From Saccharospirillum sp040881935 (lineage in GTDB: Bacteria > Pseudomonadota > Gammaproteobacteria > Pseudomonadales > Natronospirillaceae), in contig NZ_JBBECH010000061.1 of assembly GCF_040881935.1 (NCBI RefSeq), positions 1-64,000 on the forward strand: a stretch of DNA of 64,000 bases, written 5' to 3'. Under the pieces are notes generated by a model, which did no database searches, was not told the origin of the DNA, and saw only the letters and a program-made list of their open reading frames with translations. Position numbers and translations under genes: made by a program. Numbering within the stretch: position 1 is the stretch's first letter; each line of letters starts with the position of its first letter. Shown one piece after another: positions 43,473-52,333 of this stretch.

Positions 43473-44654
43473 ATGAAGACCCAAGTCGCAATTATCGGCG
43501 CTGGCCCCTCGGGCTTGCTGCTCGGCCAGTTGCTGCACCGCAAGGGCATCGACAACGTCATTATCGAGCAGCGCAGCGAAGACTACGTGCTCGGCCGCAT
43601 CCGTGCCGGTGTACTGGAGCAGGGTATGGTGGATCTGCTGCGTGAAGCGGGTGTCGATGAACGTATGGATCGGGAAGGTCAGGTGCATGAAGGCTTTCAC
43701 ATGTCATTCGATAACCGTCTGGCTCGGGTTGATTTGAAAAAGTATTCCGGTGGCAAAACCGTTATGGTCTATGGCCAGACGGAAGTCACCAAAGACCTGA
43801 TGGATGCCCGCAAAGCGGCAGGTGCCCAGTCCGTGTATGAAGCCGAAGATGTGGCCCTGCATGGCATCGATACCGATAAACCAACGGTGACGTTCACCAA
43901 GAATGGCGAGCAGGTAACACTCGAATGCGATTACATTGCCGGGTGCGATGGCTATCATGGTGTGTCCCGTAAAACAGCGCCGAAAGACGTTCTGAAAACT
44001 CATGAGCGCATCTATCCATTTGGCTGGCTGGGCGTGCTGTCCGATACTCCGCCGGTCGACGATGAACTGATTTACGCCAACCACGAACGGGGTTTCGCAC
44101 TCTGCTCAATGCGTTCCAGTACCCGCAGTCGTTATTACATTCAGGTAGAGCTGGATGAGAAAGTCGAAGACTGGCCAGACGAGCGGTTCTGGGAAGAACT
44201 TAAGCGCCGTTTACCGGAAGATACGGCTGCCCGGCTGGTTACGGGGCCCTCGATCGAAAAAAGCATCGCACCGTTGCGCAGCTTCGTTGCCGAGCCGATG
44301 AAATTCGGCCGCATGTTTCTGGTCGGCGATGCCGCGCACATTGTGCCACCGACAGGTGCCAAAGGTCTGAACCTGGCGGCGAGTGATGTCTACACGCTGT
44401 ACCACGCCATGATCGGGGCCTATCACGATGGCAAACCGGAGTTGCTGGATAAATACTCCGATATTGCTTTGCGCCGCATCTGGAAAGCCGAACGTTTCTC
44501 CTGGTGGATGACATCGATGCTGCACAAGTTCGACGAAAATACCTTTAACCAGAAGATGCAGCTGGCTGAGTTGGATTACTTCACAGGGTCTGAAGCGGGG
44601 CTTACGGTGATTGCTGAAAATTACGTCGGCTTGCCGTATGAGAAGGTCGAGTAA
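43473..44654 (+). CDS. pobA: 4-hydroxybenzoate 3-monooxygenase
   Basis: 393 residues, same size as the Pseudomonas enzyme. FAD site IIGAGPSGLLLGQLL, the DG motif GCDGYHG, and GDAAHIVPPTGAKGLNLAASD. The stretch RSRYYIQVELDEKVEDWPDE and the GRIRAGVLEQGMVD helix are specific to PobA. Converts 4-hydroxybenzoate to protocatechuate using NADPH and O2. The downstream beta-ketoadipate genes are not in this window. Confidence 0.97.
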   Translation: MKTQVAIIGAGPSGLLLGQLLHRKGIDNVIIEQRSEDYVLGRIRAGVLEQGMVDLLREAGVDERMDREGQVHEGFHMSFDNRLARVDLKKYSGGKTVMVYGQTEVTKDLMDARKAAGAQSVYEAEDVALHGIDTDKPTVTFTKNGEQVTLECDYIAGCDGYHGVSRKTAPKDVLKTHERIYPFGWLGVLSDTPPVDDELIYANHERGFALCSMRSSTRSRYYIQVELDEKVEDWPDERFWEELKRRLPEDTAARLVTGPSIEKSIAPLRSFVAEPMKFGRMFLVGDAAHIVPPTGAKGLNLAASDVYTLYHAMIGAYHDGKPELLDKYSDIALRRIWKAERFSWWMTSMLHKFDENTFNQKMQLAELDYFTGSEAGLTVIAENYVGLPYEKVE

Positions 44655-44689
44655 CTGACAACAACATAAGAGGTAACCACTGAAACAGT

Positions 44690-44799
44690 GACCGGTGTCA
44701 GGTACTCTGCGGGAGGGCGTGGGTCCGCATGGATGCGGACCGCCGAGCGTACATGGATGTACTTGCAGCGTCCCTCCCGTAGAGTACCTGACACCGGTC
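44690..44799 (+). repeat. Large intergenic cloverleaf, copy D (related but distinct core)
   Basis: 28-bp arms 44690-44717 and 44772-44799 with one G-T pair. Between them two perfect hairpins with GG loops: GTCCGCAT-GG-ATGCGGAC (44723-44740) and GTACAT-GG-ATGTAC (44749-44762). The folding plan is like the other copies; the core sequence shares only the CATGGATG loop motif. Lies between convergent genes and may also terminate transcription. Confidence 0.85.
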
Positions 44800-44853
44800 G
44801 CGAACCACTGGCAAAAGGTGCTATCCAATAGGTGGTAAAAGCAACCACCGCCC

Positions 44854-45789
44854 TCAACCCTTTTCCATATCCTCCATATCCTCCATATCCTCCATATCCT
44901 CCAGCTCCTCCCCGCAGAACCGACAATATTCCGCATCGATCTCATGGCCGGTTTTACCGCAGCCGTGGCAACTGCGATTGTCGCGCTGGGTTCGTAAATG
45001 AGTGGCCAGTTCAGCGGTGTATATGCCGGTGGGTACCGCGATGATGGCGTAACCGGTGATCATCACCGCCGTAGAAAGCATTTGGCCAAGCGGGGTAAGG
45101 GGGGTTATATCGCCGTAACCGACGGTGGTGAGGGTAACGATAGCCCAGTAGATGCTTTTGGGAATTGAGGTGAAACCGGCCTCGGGGCCTTCAATCAGAT
45201 ACATGAAGGTACCGAAGACCACGACCATGGTAACGACGCTGTAGAGAAACACCAGAATCTTGCGTTTACCGGTGCGCAACGCCTGCATCAGCATTTCGGC
45301 TTCGCTGACGTAACGAATCAGCTTTAGCACACGAAAAACGCGCAGAATGCGCAGTATTCGAATCACCAGCAGCGAATTGATACCCGGTATCAGCAAGCTG
45401 AGGTAGGTCGGTATGATCGATAGCAAATCGACAACGCCGTAAAAGCTCGTAGCGTATTTTAGCGGGTGGCGAACACTGACCAATCGTATCCCGTATTCAA
45501 GTGTGAATAACAGCGTGAAAAACCATTCTATGCCAATCAGTTGCGACTGGTATCGGGCATTGATCGAGCCGACTGTCTCCAGCATCACGGCCGCCACGCT
45601 GAGCAGAATCGCTAAAATCAGCACCACGTCGAACAGCTTACCGGGTTTTGATTCCGCGCCAAAAATAATGTCGTTCAGGGCCAGTCGCCACGGAGCCATC
45701 GGCTCCGGGGCAGCCTCTTCTTCAGGTAACCGCTCCCGGTCTGCGTGTGGCGGTAAAATGTGAAACCGGTCTGTTCGACGCTGACCCAT
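44854..45789 (-). CDS. Voltage-gated-type ion channel with C-terminal zinc ribbon and EDM repeat
   Basis: 311 residues. Six helices; S4-like arginines (ILRILRVFRVLKLIRYV) and the potassium filter TLTTVGYGDITPLT. After the last helix come CHGCGKTGHEIDAEYCRFCG, a two-CxxC zinc-ribbon, then ELEDMEDMEDMEDMEKG encoded by four perfect 9-bp repeats. Its start codon overlaps the stop of the upstream outer-membrane protein gene (TAATG), so the two are translationally coupled, which is unusual for an inner-membrane channel. Confidence 0.92.
   Translation of the reverse strand: MGQRRTDRFHILPPHADRERLPEEEAAPEPMAPWRLALNDIIFGAESKPGKLFDVVLILAILLSVAAVMLETVGSINARYQSQLIGIEWFFTLLFTLEYGIRLVSVRHPLKYATSFYGVVDLLSIIPTYLSLLIPGINSLLVIRILRILRVFRVLKLIRYVSEAEMLMQALRTGKRKILVFLYSVVTMVVVFGTFMYLIEGPEAGFTSIPKSIYWAIVTLTTVGYGDITPLTPLGQMLSTAVMITGYAIIAVPTGIYTAELATHLRTQRDNRSCHGCGKTGHEIDAEYCRFCGEELEDMEDMEDMEDMEKG
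44865..44900 (-). repeat. 9-bp tandem repeat, four units, in the ion-channel C-terminus
   Basis: CCATATCCT repeated four times without error, coding Glu-Asp-Met on the minus strand. Unit length keeps the frame, so copy number can change the tail length without breaking the gene. Confidence 0.95.
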
Positions 45790-46853
45790 TAAAACGCTTC
45801 ACCAACGCTGATCGCAAAGCCAAAGCTTTCCATATCGACCAGGCCAAAATCGGCACGGATGTTAAAGCGTGAATCGGCAATGGTGGAATAACGGATGCCA
45901 CCGCCGACGCTGGTATGGAAGCGGTCGACGCCGAGTCCGCTCAATTCACCGGCGACCTGGGCGGTGTCGAGGAAACCCGTCACAGCCCAACGCTGGGTCA
46001 GGGTCATGCGGTATTCCGATTGCAGCCCGAGCAAGTGATGATCTGACCAGAGGTTGCCGTTGGCGCCGCGCAAGGTGCTTGCACCGGCTGGCCGGGGTAA
46101 ACGGCTGAAGGGGGTGGTTTTGCAGCCGAAGTCATAATTGGCACCCAGTGCTATGACGTCATCGCCCAGGGCGATGTAATGACCAACATCGGTTTCGATG
46201 GTGCCGAAATTGCTGTCACTGCCCAGGAATTCGAAATACTGGCGGCCGGTGATGCTGGCCTGGCTACCTGCGGTTGGCCAGTCTCTGTCGTTGCGGGTAT
46301 CCCATCGGGCTGTCAGGCCAAGACCGCTGTAAAAGCCGCCTTCATAGCCACGTTGGTCGCCGCTCAGCAGAGGGTCGCTGGTATCGTCTTTAATGGTTTC
46401 GTTGTCGGCGAACACGATGCCGCCGATGTGCAGGGTTGGCGTGACCCGGTAGGCCGCGCCGAACTCGGATTCAAAGGTGGTAAGGTCGTAGATCTCCTCG
46501 TCGTCATCAAAGCCGGTATCGTTGCCTTGCTCATAGTAAGGCGTTGGCCAGTACTTGCCGCCCAACGTGCCATATAAGTTCCAATCGCCGCCGGCAACGT
46601 AGAAATCGGGCCAGATATAAGCCTGGAACTGGCTTTTGGTCGTGCCCTGGAGCAGTAATTCAAGCCGGTCCTGAGGTTTGTTCAGGCTGGTTTGTTCGAA
46701 CTGACGCATGACATAGGCGCCGTATTGGAAGCCGGTCTCCGGGCTGGACCCGATGGCGGGGAGCAACACCCAGTTGGCGGGTTTCAGGTTTTCGGCCTGA
46801 ACACTGCCCAGGGCGGCCGTCAGGGTAAGCAGAGATAAGATTTTTATTTTCAT
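45789..46853 (-). CDS. Omp85/BamA-like outer-membrane beta-barrel without POTRA domains
   Basis: 354 residues with a signal peptide (LSLLTLTAALGSVQA). The mature chain is all barrel: alternating strands, many aromatic girdle residues (YIWPDFYVAGGDWNLYG, LGLTARWDTRNDRDWP), the loop motif STLRGANGN similar to the VRGF loop of Omp85 proteins, and a terminal phenylalanine as recognised by BAM. No POTRA domain, so it resembles the small surface-antigen type barrels. Coupled to the ion-channel gene downstream. Function unknown. Confidence 0.82.
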   Translation of the reverse strand: MKIKILSLLTLTAALGSVQAENLKPANWVLLPAIGSSPETGFQYGAYVMRQFEQTSLNKPQDRLELLLQGTTKSQFQAYIWPDFYVAGGDWNLYGTLGGKYWPTPYYEQGNDTGFDDDEEIYDLTTFESEFGAAYRVTPTLHIGGIVFADNETIKDDTSDPLLSGDQRGYEGGFYSGLGLTARWDTRNDRDWPTAGSQASITGRQYFEFLGSDSNFGTIETDVGHYIALGDDVIALGANYDFGCKTTPFSRLPRPAGASTLRGANGNLWSDHHLLGLQSEYRMTLTQRWAVTGFLDTAQVAGELSGLGVDRFHTSVGGGIRYSTIADSRFNIRADFGLVDMESFGFAISVGEAF

Positions 46854-47105
46854 TGGGTACTCGATTCAATGTAGCCGGTGATGAACACCACTATAACCAG
46901 CCAATCTGGCTGCGAAAAGGTGAAAAGTGCCCTGAAACCCCAGTGAATGGGGTAGAACTCCATAAGTGACTGCAGAAGAAGCGGTTATTTGTCGATGTAC
47001 TCTCATAATGATTCATCGCAGTTGGTGGTTCGGTTGAGTTATACGCTAAAAGCGCCGGTGCAAGCAGAAGCCCCGCCGGTACGATCTGTTCGAGTACCGG
47101 TCAAC

Positions 47106-48185
47106 CTATTCAGAGTGATGATGTTGCGCCAGCGCCCAGCGGATGTGTTCTTGAACCAGCGGGCTCGATGCCGGGTACCGGTGTTGCAGTGCATCTACAA
47201 CCGAGTCGCTGGTCGGTGCGTTGCCCAGCGCCACGGCCAGGTTGCGCTGCCATTGTTCATAGCCAATGCGGCGGATCGCCGAGCCCTCTGTGTTGCTCAG
47301 GAATGTCTTTTCATCCCAGTTGAACAGGGCCAGCAGGCTGATGTTGTCAAGCGAGTGTCGGGGCTGAAAGTCGGGCTCCCGGGTGGGTTGGCTGAAACTG
47401 TTGAACGGACAGACGATCTGGCAATCGTCACAGCCATAGATGCGGTTGCCCATCTTGCTGCGCAGTTCGACCGGAATAGAGCCGCTGTGTTCAATGGTCA
47501 GGTAACTGATGCATTTGCTCGCATCGAGTACGCCGGGCTCAACGAAGGCCTCAGTCGGGCAATCGGTCAGGCACCGAGTGCAACTGCCGCAATGCCGGGT
47601 TTCAAAAGGCGCGTCCAGCGGTAAAGGCAGATTGGTAAACAGTTCCCCCAGAAAAAAGTAGCTACCGGCTTCCTGGTTCAACAGCAGGGTGTTTTTGCCG
47701 AGCCAACCCATACCGCTTTGCTGGGCGAGCTGGCGCTCCAGCACGGGCGCACTGTCGACAAAGGCCCTGAAACCGTGCTCACCGACCCAGGTCTCGATCG
47801 TTTTGCCCAGCTGGGTGAGCCGCTTGCGCATCAGCTTGTGGTAGTCACGGCCGAGCGCATAGCGTGAGATGTAGGCCCGGTTGGGGTCGTTCAGTGCGGC
47901 CTGCATATCGCCCTCGGGCCGGTAATCCATGCGTACGGAAATCGAGCGCAGTGAGCCGGGGTGTAACTCGGCCGCGTCGAAGCGCTTGTCCAGATTGCGG
48001 GTCATCCAGCTCATAGTGCCGTGGTAGCCTGCATCCAGCCAGGCCAGGTAGCGTTCGCGGTGGGCTTCGGTGGTGCCTGTGCCGATGTGGGCCGCTTGAA
48101 AGCCTAGCGCGGCCGCTTCGGATTTGATGTGTTGCGTCAGGTGAACCAGATCCAGACTCGGAATGCTGTGGGTGTTAGCGGGCAT
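47106..48185 (-). CDS. queG: Epoxyqueuosine reductase
   Basis: 359 residues from ATG 48185; the upstream in-frame extension has no similarity. Two ferredoxin-type 4Fe-4S motifs, CGSCTRCLTDCP and CDDCQIVCP, after the cobalamin-binding N-terminal region (SVRMDYRPEG, YALGRDYHKLMRKRL, GWLGKN). Carries out the last step of queuosine synthesis in tRNA. Divergent from tsaE; the nnr gene usually found between them is not here. Confidence 0.97.
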   Translation of the reverse strand: MPANTHSIPSLDLVHLTQHIKSEAAALGFQAAHIGTGTTEAHRERYLAWLDAGYHGTMSWMTRNLDKRFDAAELHPGSLRSISVRMDYRPEGDMQAALNDPNRAYISRYALGRDYHKLMRKRLTQLGKTIETWVGEHGFRAFVDSAPVLERQLAQQSGMGWLGKNTLLLNQEAGSYFFLGELFTNLPLPLDAPFETRHCGSCTRCLTDCPTEAFVEPGVLDASKCISYLTIEHSGSIPVELRSKMGNRIYGCDDCQIVCPFNSFSQPTREPDFQPRHSLDNISLLALFNWDEKTFLSNTEGSAIRRIGYEQWQRNLAVALGNAPTSDSVVDALQHRYPASSPLVQEHIRWALAQHHHSE

Positions 48186-48332
48186 GCAACGATGGCCAGA
48201 TTGGAAACAGGGTGTAAAGTGTGCGGCCAGAACCGACGATAGACAACCCATAGGTTCCGCACCGTTGGCACCTTGATGTTACACTTTGTGTGTTTGTGTT
48301 CGGAATGGCCGGGTTCGAAGGAGTAACAGAGC

Positions 48333-48830
48333 ATGGTGTTGTCCATTACTGTTAATGAAATCGCCATGGCGTCAGTCGGCCAGCATGTCGCAGCGGCCGT
48401 GCGCGCCGAAGGCGGTGGCATCGTTTATCTCGATGGAACGCTGGGCATGGGGAAAACCACGCTGAGCCGTGCTGTTATTCAAGCCTGTGGCTGGGCGGGC
48501 AAGGTGAAGAGCCCAACTTATACCCTGCTTGAACCCTATGAGTGCGACGGAATAACCGTGGTTCATTTTGATTTGTACCGCCTGGCCGACGCCGAAGAAC
48601 TCGAATTTATGGGCCTACGCGATTATCTGCTGCCCAATACCCTCTGGCTAGTGGAATGGCCCGAGCGCGGCGCTGGCGTGTTGCCTGAGGCGGATGTCGT
48701 GGTACATTTTAGCGATGCAGGGGCCAGCGATGGCAGCGACGGTCGTCTGCTCAGGTTTGAAGGTGCTACTGCTGCGGGGCAGCGCATTGTAGATCATCTG
48801 AGCCTACCGCTGGCCGGGCATGCGCTGTGA
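48333..48830 (+). CDS. tsaE: tRNA threonylcarbamoyladenosine synthesis ATPase TsaE
   Basis: 165 residues. Walker A GTLGMGKTTLSRA, then KSPTYTLLEPYE and HFDLYRLADAEELEFMGL, the family signature. Needed with TsaB/TsaD for t6A37 in tRNA. Its end overlaps the frame of amiB. Confidence 0.96.
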   Translation: MVLSITVNEIAMASVGQHVAAAVRAEGGGIVYLDGTLGMGKTTLSRAVIQACGWAGKVKSPTYTLLEPYECDGITVVHFDLYRLADAEELEFMGLRDYLLPNTLWLVEWPERGAGVLPEADVVVHFSDAGASDGSDGRLLRFEGATAAGQRIVDHLSLPLAGHAL

Positions 48831-48873
48831 TGGTCCGGTGGCTGGCGCGATGCAATTATTAATGGGACAGTTA

Positions 48874-50229
48874 ATGAAACAGTGGTTTGTGAGCCTGGCG
48901 GTACCCCTGTTGGTGCTGGTGGGTCTGGTCAGTGTGCCTGGTAGCGTTTGGGCCGCTGAAATTGAAGACGCCCGTATCTGGCCCGCGCCAGACAATACCC
49001 GGCTGGTGTTCGATCTGAGCGGCCCGGTCGAGCATCGGGTGTTTGTGCTGTCTAACCCGAGCCGGGTGGTGGTGGACATCAGCGATGTGTCGCTGAGTAC
49101 CGATTTGGCGCGGCTGTCGCTGGACAACAGCGGCGTATCACGCATTCGCAGCGCCCAGCGCGATGGCGGTGAGCTGCGCGTGGTGCTGGATTTGTCGACC
49201 CAGCTGAGTCCGCGCAGTTTCGCGCTGCGCCCTAACGAACAATATGGGCATCGGTTGGTGCTCGATCTTGAGCGGCCTCCGGGCCTTTCAATGGAGCCCA
49301 GTGAGCGGCAGGTGAGCCGCAGTGCTGATGATCTGTCGAACCAGCAGCGCAACATCATTATCGCTATTGACGCCGGTCACGGCGGCGAAGACCCGGGCGC
49401 GATTGGTGGCCGGGGCACGCGCGAAAAAGACGTGGTGTTGGCTATTGCCCGCGAGTTGTACAGTCAGTTGGATGGGATGCGCGGCTACGAACCTGTACTG
49501 ATGCGCACCGGTGATTATTACCTTTCATTGCAGCGCCGCAGAGAGCTGGCGCGGGAGAAACGGGCGGATCTGTTTATCTCGATACACGCCGATGCCTTTA
49601 CCGACCCCCGAGCCTCGGGCGCTTCAGTGTTTGCGCTTTCATCCAGCGGCGCGACCTCCGCCATGGCCGGGTACCTGGCCAATCAGGAAAACGCGGCCGA
49701 TGTTATCGGTGGTGTGAACGGCATCAGCCTGGAAGACAAGGATGAAATTCTGCGCTCCGTGCTGGTGGATTTGTCGATGACGGCGACATTGCGCTCCAGT
49801 CTGGATGTTGGCAGTGACATTCTCGGTGAGATGAAGCAGGTGGCGCGCATGCACAAGGCCAGCGTTGAACAGGCCGGTTTTGCCGTGTTGAAATCTCCGG
49901 ATGTGCCGTCTGTACTGGTTGAAACCGGCTTTATTTCCAACCCGACAGAAGAAGCTAACCTGGGGTCGGCCGGGTATCGCCGGCAGTTGGCGACGGCCAT
50001 CCGTCAGGGCGTGACTCGGTGGTTTGAGCGTAATCCGCCTCCGGGTACCTGGGTTGCCTGGCAAAAGCGCGAAGTGGGTACGTTGCGCCGCTATGTGGTG
50101 GTCAGCGGCGATACGCTGTCGGGCATTGCCTCACGCAATAACACCTCGGTCAGTCGGTTGCGGGAAGTTAACCAGATGAACGGCACCGCCATTCGCATCG
50201 GTCAGGTGATTCTGATTCCCCAGGGTTAG
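48874..50229 (+). CDS. amiB: N-acetylmuramoyl-L-alanine amidase (AmiB type) with LysM
   Basis: 451 residues from ATG 48874; earlier in-frame ATGs (48820, 48850, 48862) would put polar residues ahead of the signal peptide LAVPLLVLVGLVSVPGSVWA. Order: AMIN domain (about 25-130), Amidase_3 with zinc site IDAGHGGEDPGAIG, RAD(L)FISIHADAF and VLVETGFISN with the catalytic Glu, and a C-terminal LysM (YVVVSGDTLSGIASRNN to GQVILIP). Splits septal peptidoglycan during division. Followed by repeat copy E. Confidence 0.95.
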   Translation: MKQWFVSLAVPLLVLVGLVSVPGSVWAAEIEDARIWPAPDNTRLVFDLSGPVEHRVFVLSNPSRVVVDISDVSLSTDLARLSLDNSGVSRIRSAQRDGGELRVVLDLSTQLSPRSFALRPNEQYGHRLVLDLERPPGLSMEPSERQVSRSADDLSNQQRNIIIAIDAGHGGEDPGAIGGRGTREKDVVLAIARELYSQLDGMRGYEPVLMRTGDYYLSLQRRRELAREKRADLFISIHADAFTDPRASGASVFALSSSGATSAMAGYLANQENAADVIGGVNGISLEDKDEILRSVLVDLSMTATLRSSLDVGSDILGEMKQVARMHKASVEQAGFAVLKSPDVPSVLVETGFISNPTEEANLGSAGYRRQLATAIRQGVTRWFERNPPPGTWVAWQKREVGTLRRYVVVSGDTLSGIASRNNTSVSRLREVNQMNGTAIRIGQVILIPQG

Positions 50230-50276
50230 TCTTGGGTTAGAATCTCGAATATCGGCGTTAGCAACCAACTGAGTCC

Positions 50277-50379
50277 AGGTGCCGGGGGTGCCTATCCGGG
50301 GAAGTCCGCAACATGGATGTTGCGGTCTAGGCCCCATGGACGGGTTTACGCCGACCCCGGATAGGCACCCCCGGTGCCT
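50277..50379 (+). repeat. Intergenic cloverleaf repeat, copy E
   Basis: 25-bp arms (50277-50301 and 50355-50379) complementary except two bases. Perfect inner hairpin CCGCAACAT-GG-ATGTTGCGG (50306-50325) and second arm CCC-ATGGAC-GGG. The best-preserved copy, between amiB and mutL. Confidence 0.9.
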
Positions 50380-50443
50380 GGCACGGACTCCTGGCAATAC
50401 AGCGAAACCAAACTCCGGAACTTAAGTAATTAAAGGTTATTGC

Positions 50444-52333
50444 ATGCGTCGAATATTAACGCTCTCTCCCCGGCTGGCTAACCAGATAGCGGCGGGTGAA
50501 GTGGTTGAACGACCCGCTTCGGTGGTGAAAGAGCTGGTTGAGAACAGCCTGGATGCCGGTGCTACACGCATTGATGTCGAGGTTGAGCAGGGTGGCGTCA
50601 AGTTGATGCGTATTCGCGACAATGGTTCCGGTATCCTCCGGGACGATCTGGCGATGGCACTGAATCGTCATGCTACCTCCAAAATTCACAATCTGGATGA
50701 ACTTGAAGCGGTTGCATCGCTGGGTTTCCGGGGCGAAGCGCTGGCGAGTGTTGCCTCGGTGTCGCGGCTGATGCTGACCTCGAAGCCGGCCGATCAGGCT
50801 GAAGCCTGGCAGGTGAATACCCATGGGCAGGATATGAATACCGAAATTCTGCCGGCCGCCCATACCGATGGCACTACGGTGGAAGTGCGCGACCTGTTCT
50901 TCAATACCCCGGCACGGCGCAAGTTCATGCGCACCGAAAAAACCGAATATAATCACTTGGAAGAAGTGGTCAAGCGCCAGGCACTGGCGCGATTTGACGT
51001 CGGTTTCAGCCTGCGCCACAACAACAAGACGATCCACTCACTGCGCCCGGCGACGACCCAGGCCGAGCAGGAACGTCGGGTTGCACAGTTGCTCAGCCCC
51101 GACTTTATGAACAATGCCCTGGTGATCGAGGCCGAAGCCGCCGGCTTGCGACTGACCGGCTGGGTCGGCTTACCGACCTTTTCCCGGTCGATGGCGGACA
51201 TGCAGTATTTCTTCGTCAATGGCCGTGTGGTGCGCGATAAAGTGATCTCGCACGCCGTCAAACAGGCCTACCGGGACGTGCTGTACCATGGTCGCCAGCC
51301 TTGCTTTGTGCTTTATCTGCAACTCGACCCCGGCGGGGTCGATGTGAATGTTCACCCCACCAAGCATGAAGTGCGGTTTCGTGATCAGCGGCTGGTGCAC
51401 GACTTCCTGTTCCGGCAATTACACCGGGCGTTGGCCCAGGTGAGACCGGACGCAGACACCGATCCGTCCCGGGCGCAGTCGCCCTCGCACGAGGCTTTTC
51501 GTCCACAGGCCACGGGTGCCATGGCGGGCGAATTTGGCGGGCAACAGCGCATGGATATGTCGCCGCCGTCGTCTGCAGCGGGCAGCTATGGTCGGACTGA
51601 AGTAGGGGGGCAGGCCGCGTCGGTGGCCGATCAAATCGGCTTCTATCAGGCGTTGTATCCGTCGGCTTCTGCATCATCGCCGTCTGAACGAGCGTCTATT
51701 GATGCTTCAAACCGGCCCGCCCAACCTCTGCCCGATGTCGATGGTGATGTGCCACCGCTGGGGTTCGCGGTGGCCCAGTTGCACGGCATTTTTATTCTGT
51801 CGCAAAGCCAGCATGGTCTGATCGTGGTCGATATGCATGCCGCTCACGAGCGGATCACCTACGAACGCATGAAACGCCAATACGACCAGCAAGGTCTGCA
51901 GGCGCAGCCGGTTCTTGTTCCGCAGAAATTCTCGGTCAGTGAGCGCGAAGCTGACGCCGCTGAGGAGTTTGCCCACTTGCTGGTGCAGTTCGGGTTGGTG
52001 ATCGAGCGCCTGGGTCCGGAAACCCTGATCGTGCGTCAGACCCCGGTGTACCTGCAACAGGCGGACATCGAACCATTGGTGCGCTCGGTGCTGGCCGATT
52101 TTATTGAGCATGAAACCTCGGATGCGATTGTCGCCCGTCGCGATGAAATACTGTCGAGCATGGCCTGTCATGGCTCAGTACGCGCCAACCGCAAGCTGAC
52201 CATTCCCGAAATGAACGCCTTGTTGCGCGATATGGAGCGCACCGAGCGCAGCGGTCAATGCAATCACGGCCGCCCGACCTGGACTCAGCTGTCTCTGGAT
52301 GAGCTGGACAAACTCTTCATGAGAGGGCGCTAG
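50444..52333 (+). CDS. mutL: DNA mismatch repair protein MutL
   Basis: 629 residues. N-terminal GHKL ATPase: ELVENSLDAGATRIDVEVEQ, DNGSGI, RHATSKI, GFRGEALASV. A Ser/Ala-rich linker (about 340-430) leads to the dimerisation domain, which contains DMHAAHERITYE, a match to the D-x-H-A-x2-E-x4-E metal motif of endonuclease-active MutL. Unlike E. coli MutL it may therefore nick DNA itself. The stop touches the miaA start. Confidence 0.98.
   Translation: MRRILTLSPRLANQIAAGEVVERPASVVKELVENSLDAGATRIDVEVEQGGVKLMRIRDNGSGILRDDLAMALNRHATSKIHNLDELEAVASLGFRGEALASVASVSRLMLTSKPADQAEAWQVNTHGQDMNTEILPAAHTDGTTVEVRDLFFNTPARRKFMRTEKTEYNHLEEVVKRQALARFDVGFSLRHNNKTIHSLRPATTQAEQERRVAQLLSPDFMNNALVIEAEAAGLRLTGWVGLPTFSRSMADMQYFFVNGRVVRDKVISHAVKQAYRDVLYHGRQPCFVLYLQLDPGGVDVNVHPTKHEVRFRDQRLVHDFLFRQLHRALAQVRPDADTDPSRAQSPSHEAFRPQATGAMAGEFGGQQRMDMSPPSSAAGSYGRTEVGGQAASVADQIGFYQALYPSASASSPSERASIDASNRPAQPLPDVDGDVPPLGFAVAQLHGIFILSQSQHGLIVVDMHAAHERITYERMKRQYDQQGLQAQPVLVPQKFSVSEREADAAEEFAHLLVQFGLVIERLGPETLIVRQTPVYLQQADIEPLVRSVLADFIEHETSDAIVARRDEILSSMACHGSVRANRKLTIPEMNALLRDMERTERSGQCNHGRPTWTQLSLDELDKLFMRGR

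Larger units (their letters stand above)
23025..47105. other. Accessory block separating orn from queG
   Basis: In E. coli and many gammaproteobacteria rsgA(-)/orn(+) are followed directly by queG(-) and tsaE(+). Here the same genes keep the same orientations but are 24 kb apart. The insert holds stress, transport, sensing and aromatic-degradation genes. No integrase, transposase or tRNA is seen at either edge. Confidence 0.7.

Noticed and set aside
46989..47624. Plus-strand open frame of 211 codons
   Set aside because: Mostly opposite queG, whose family assignment is certain; composition is that of an antisense frame.
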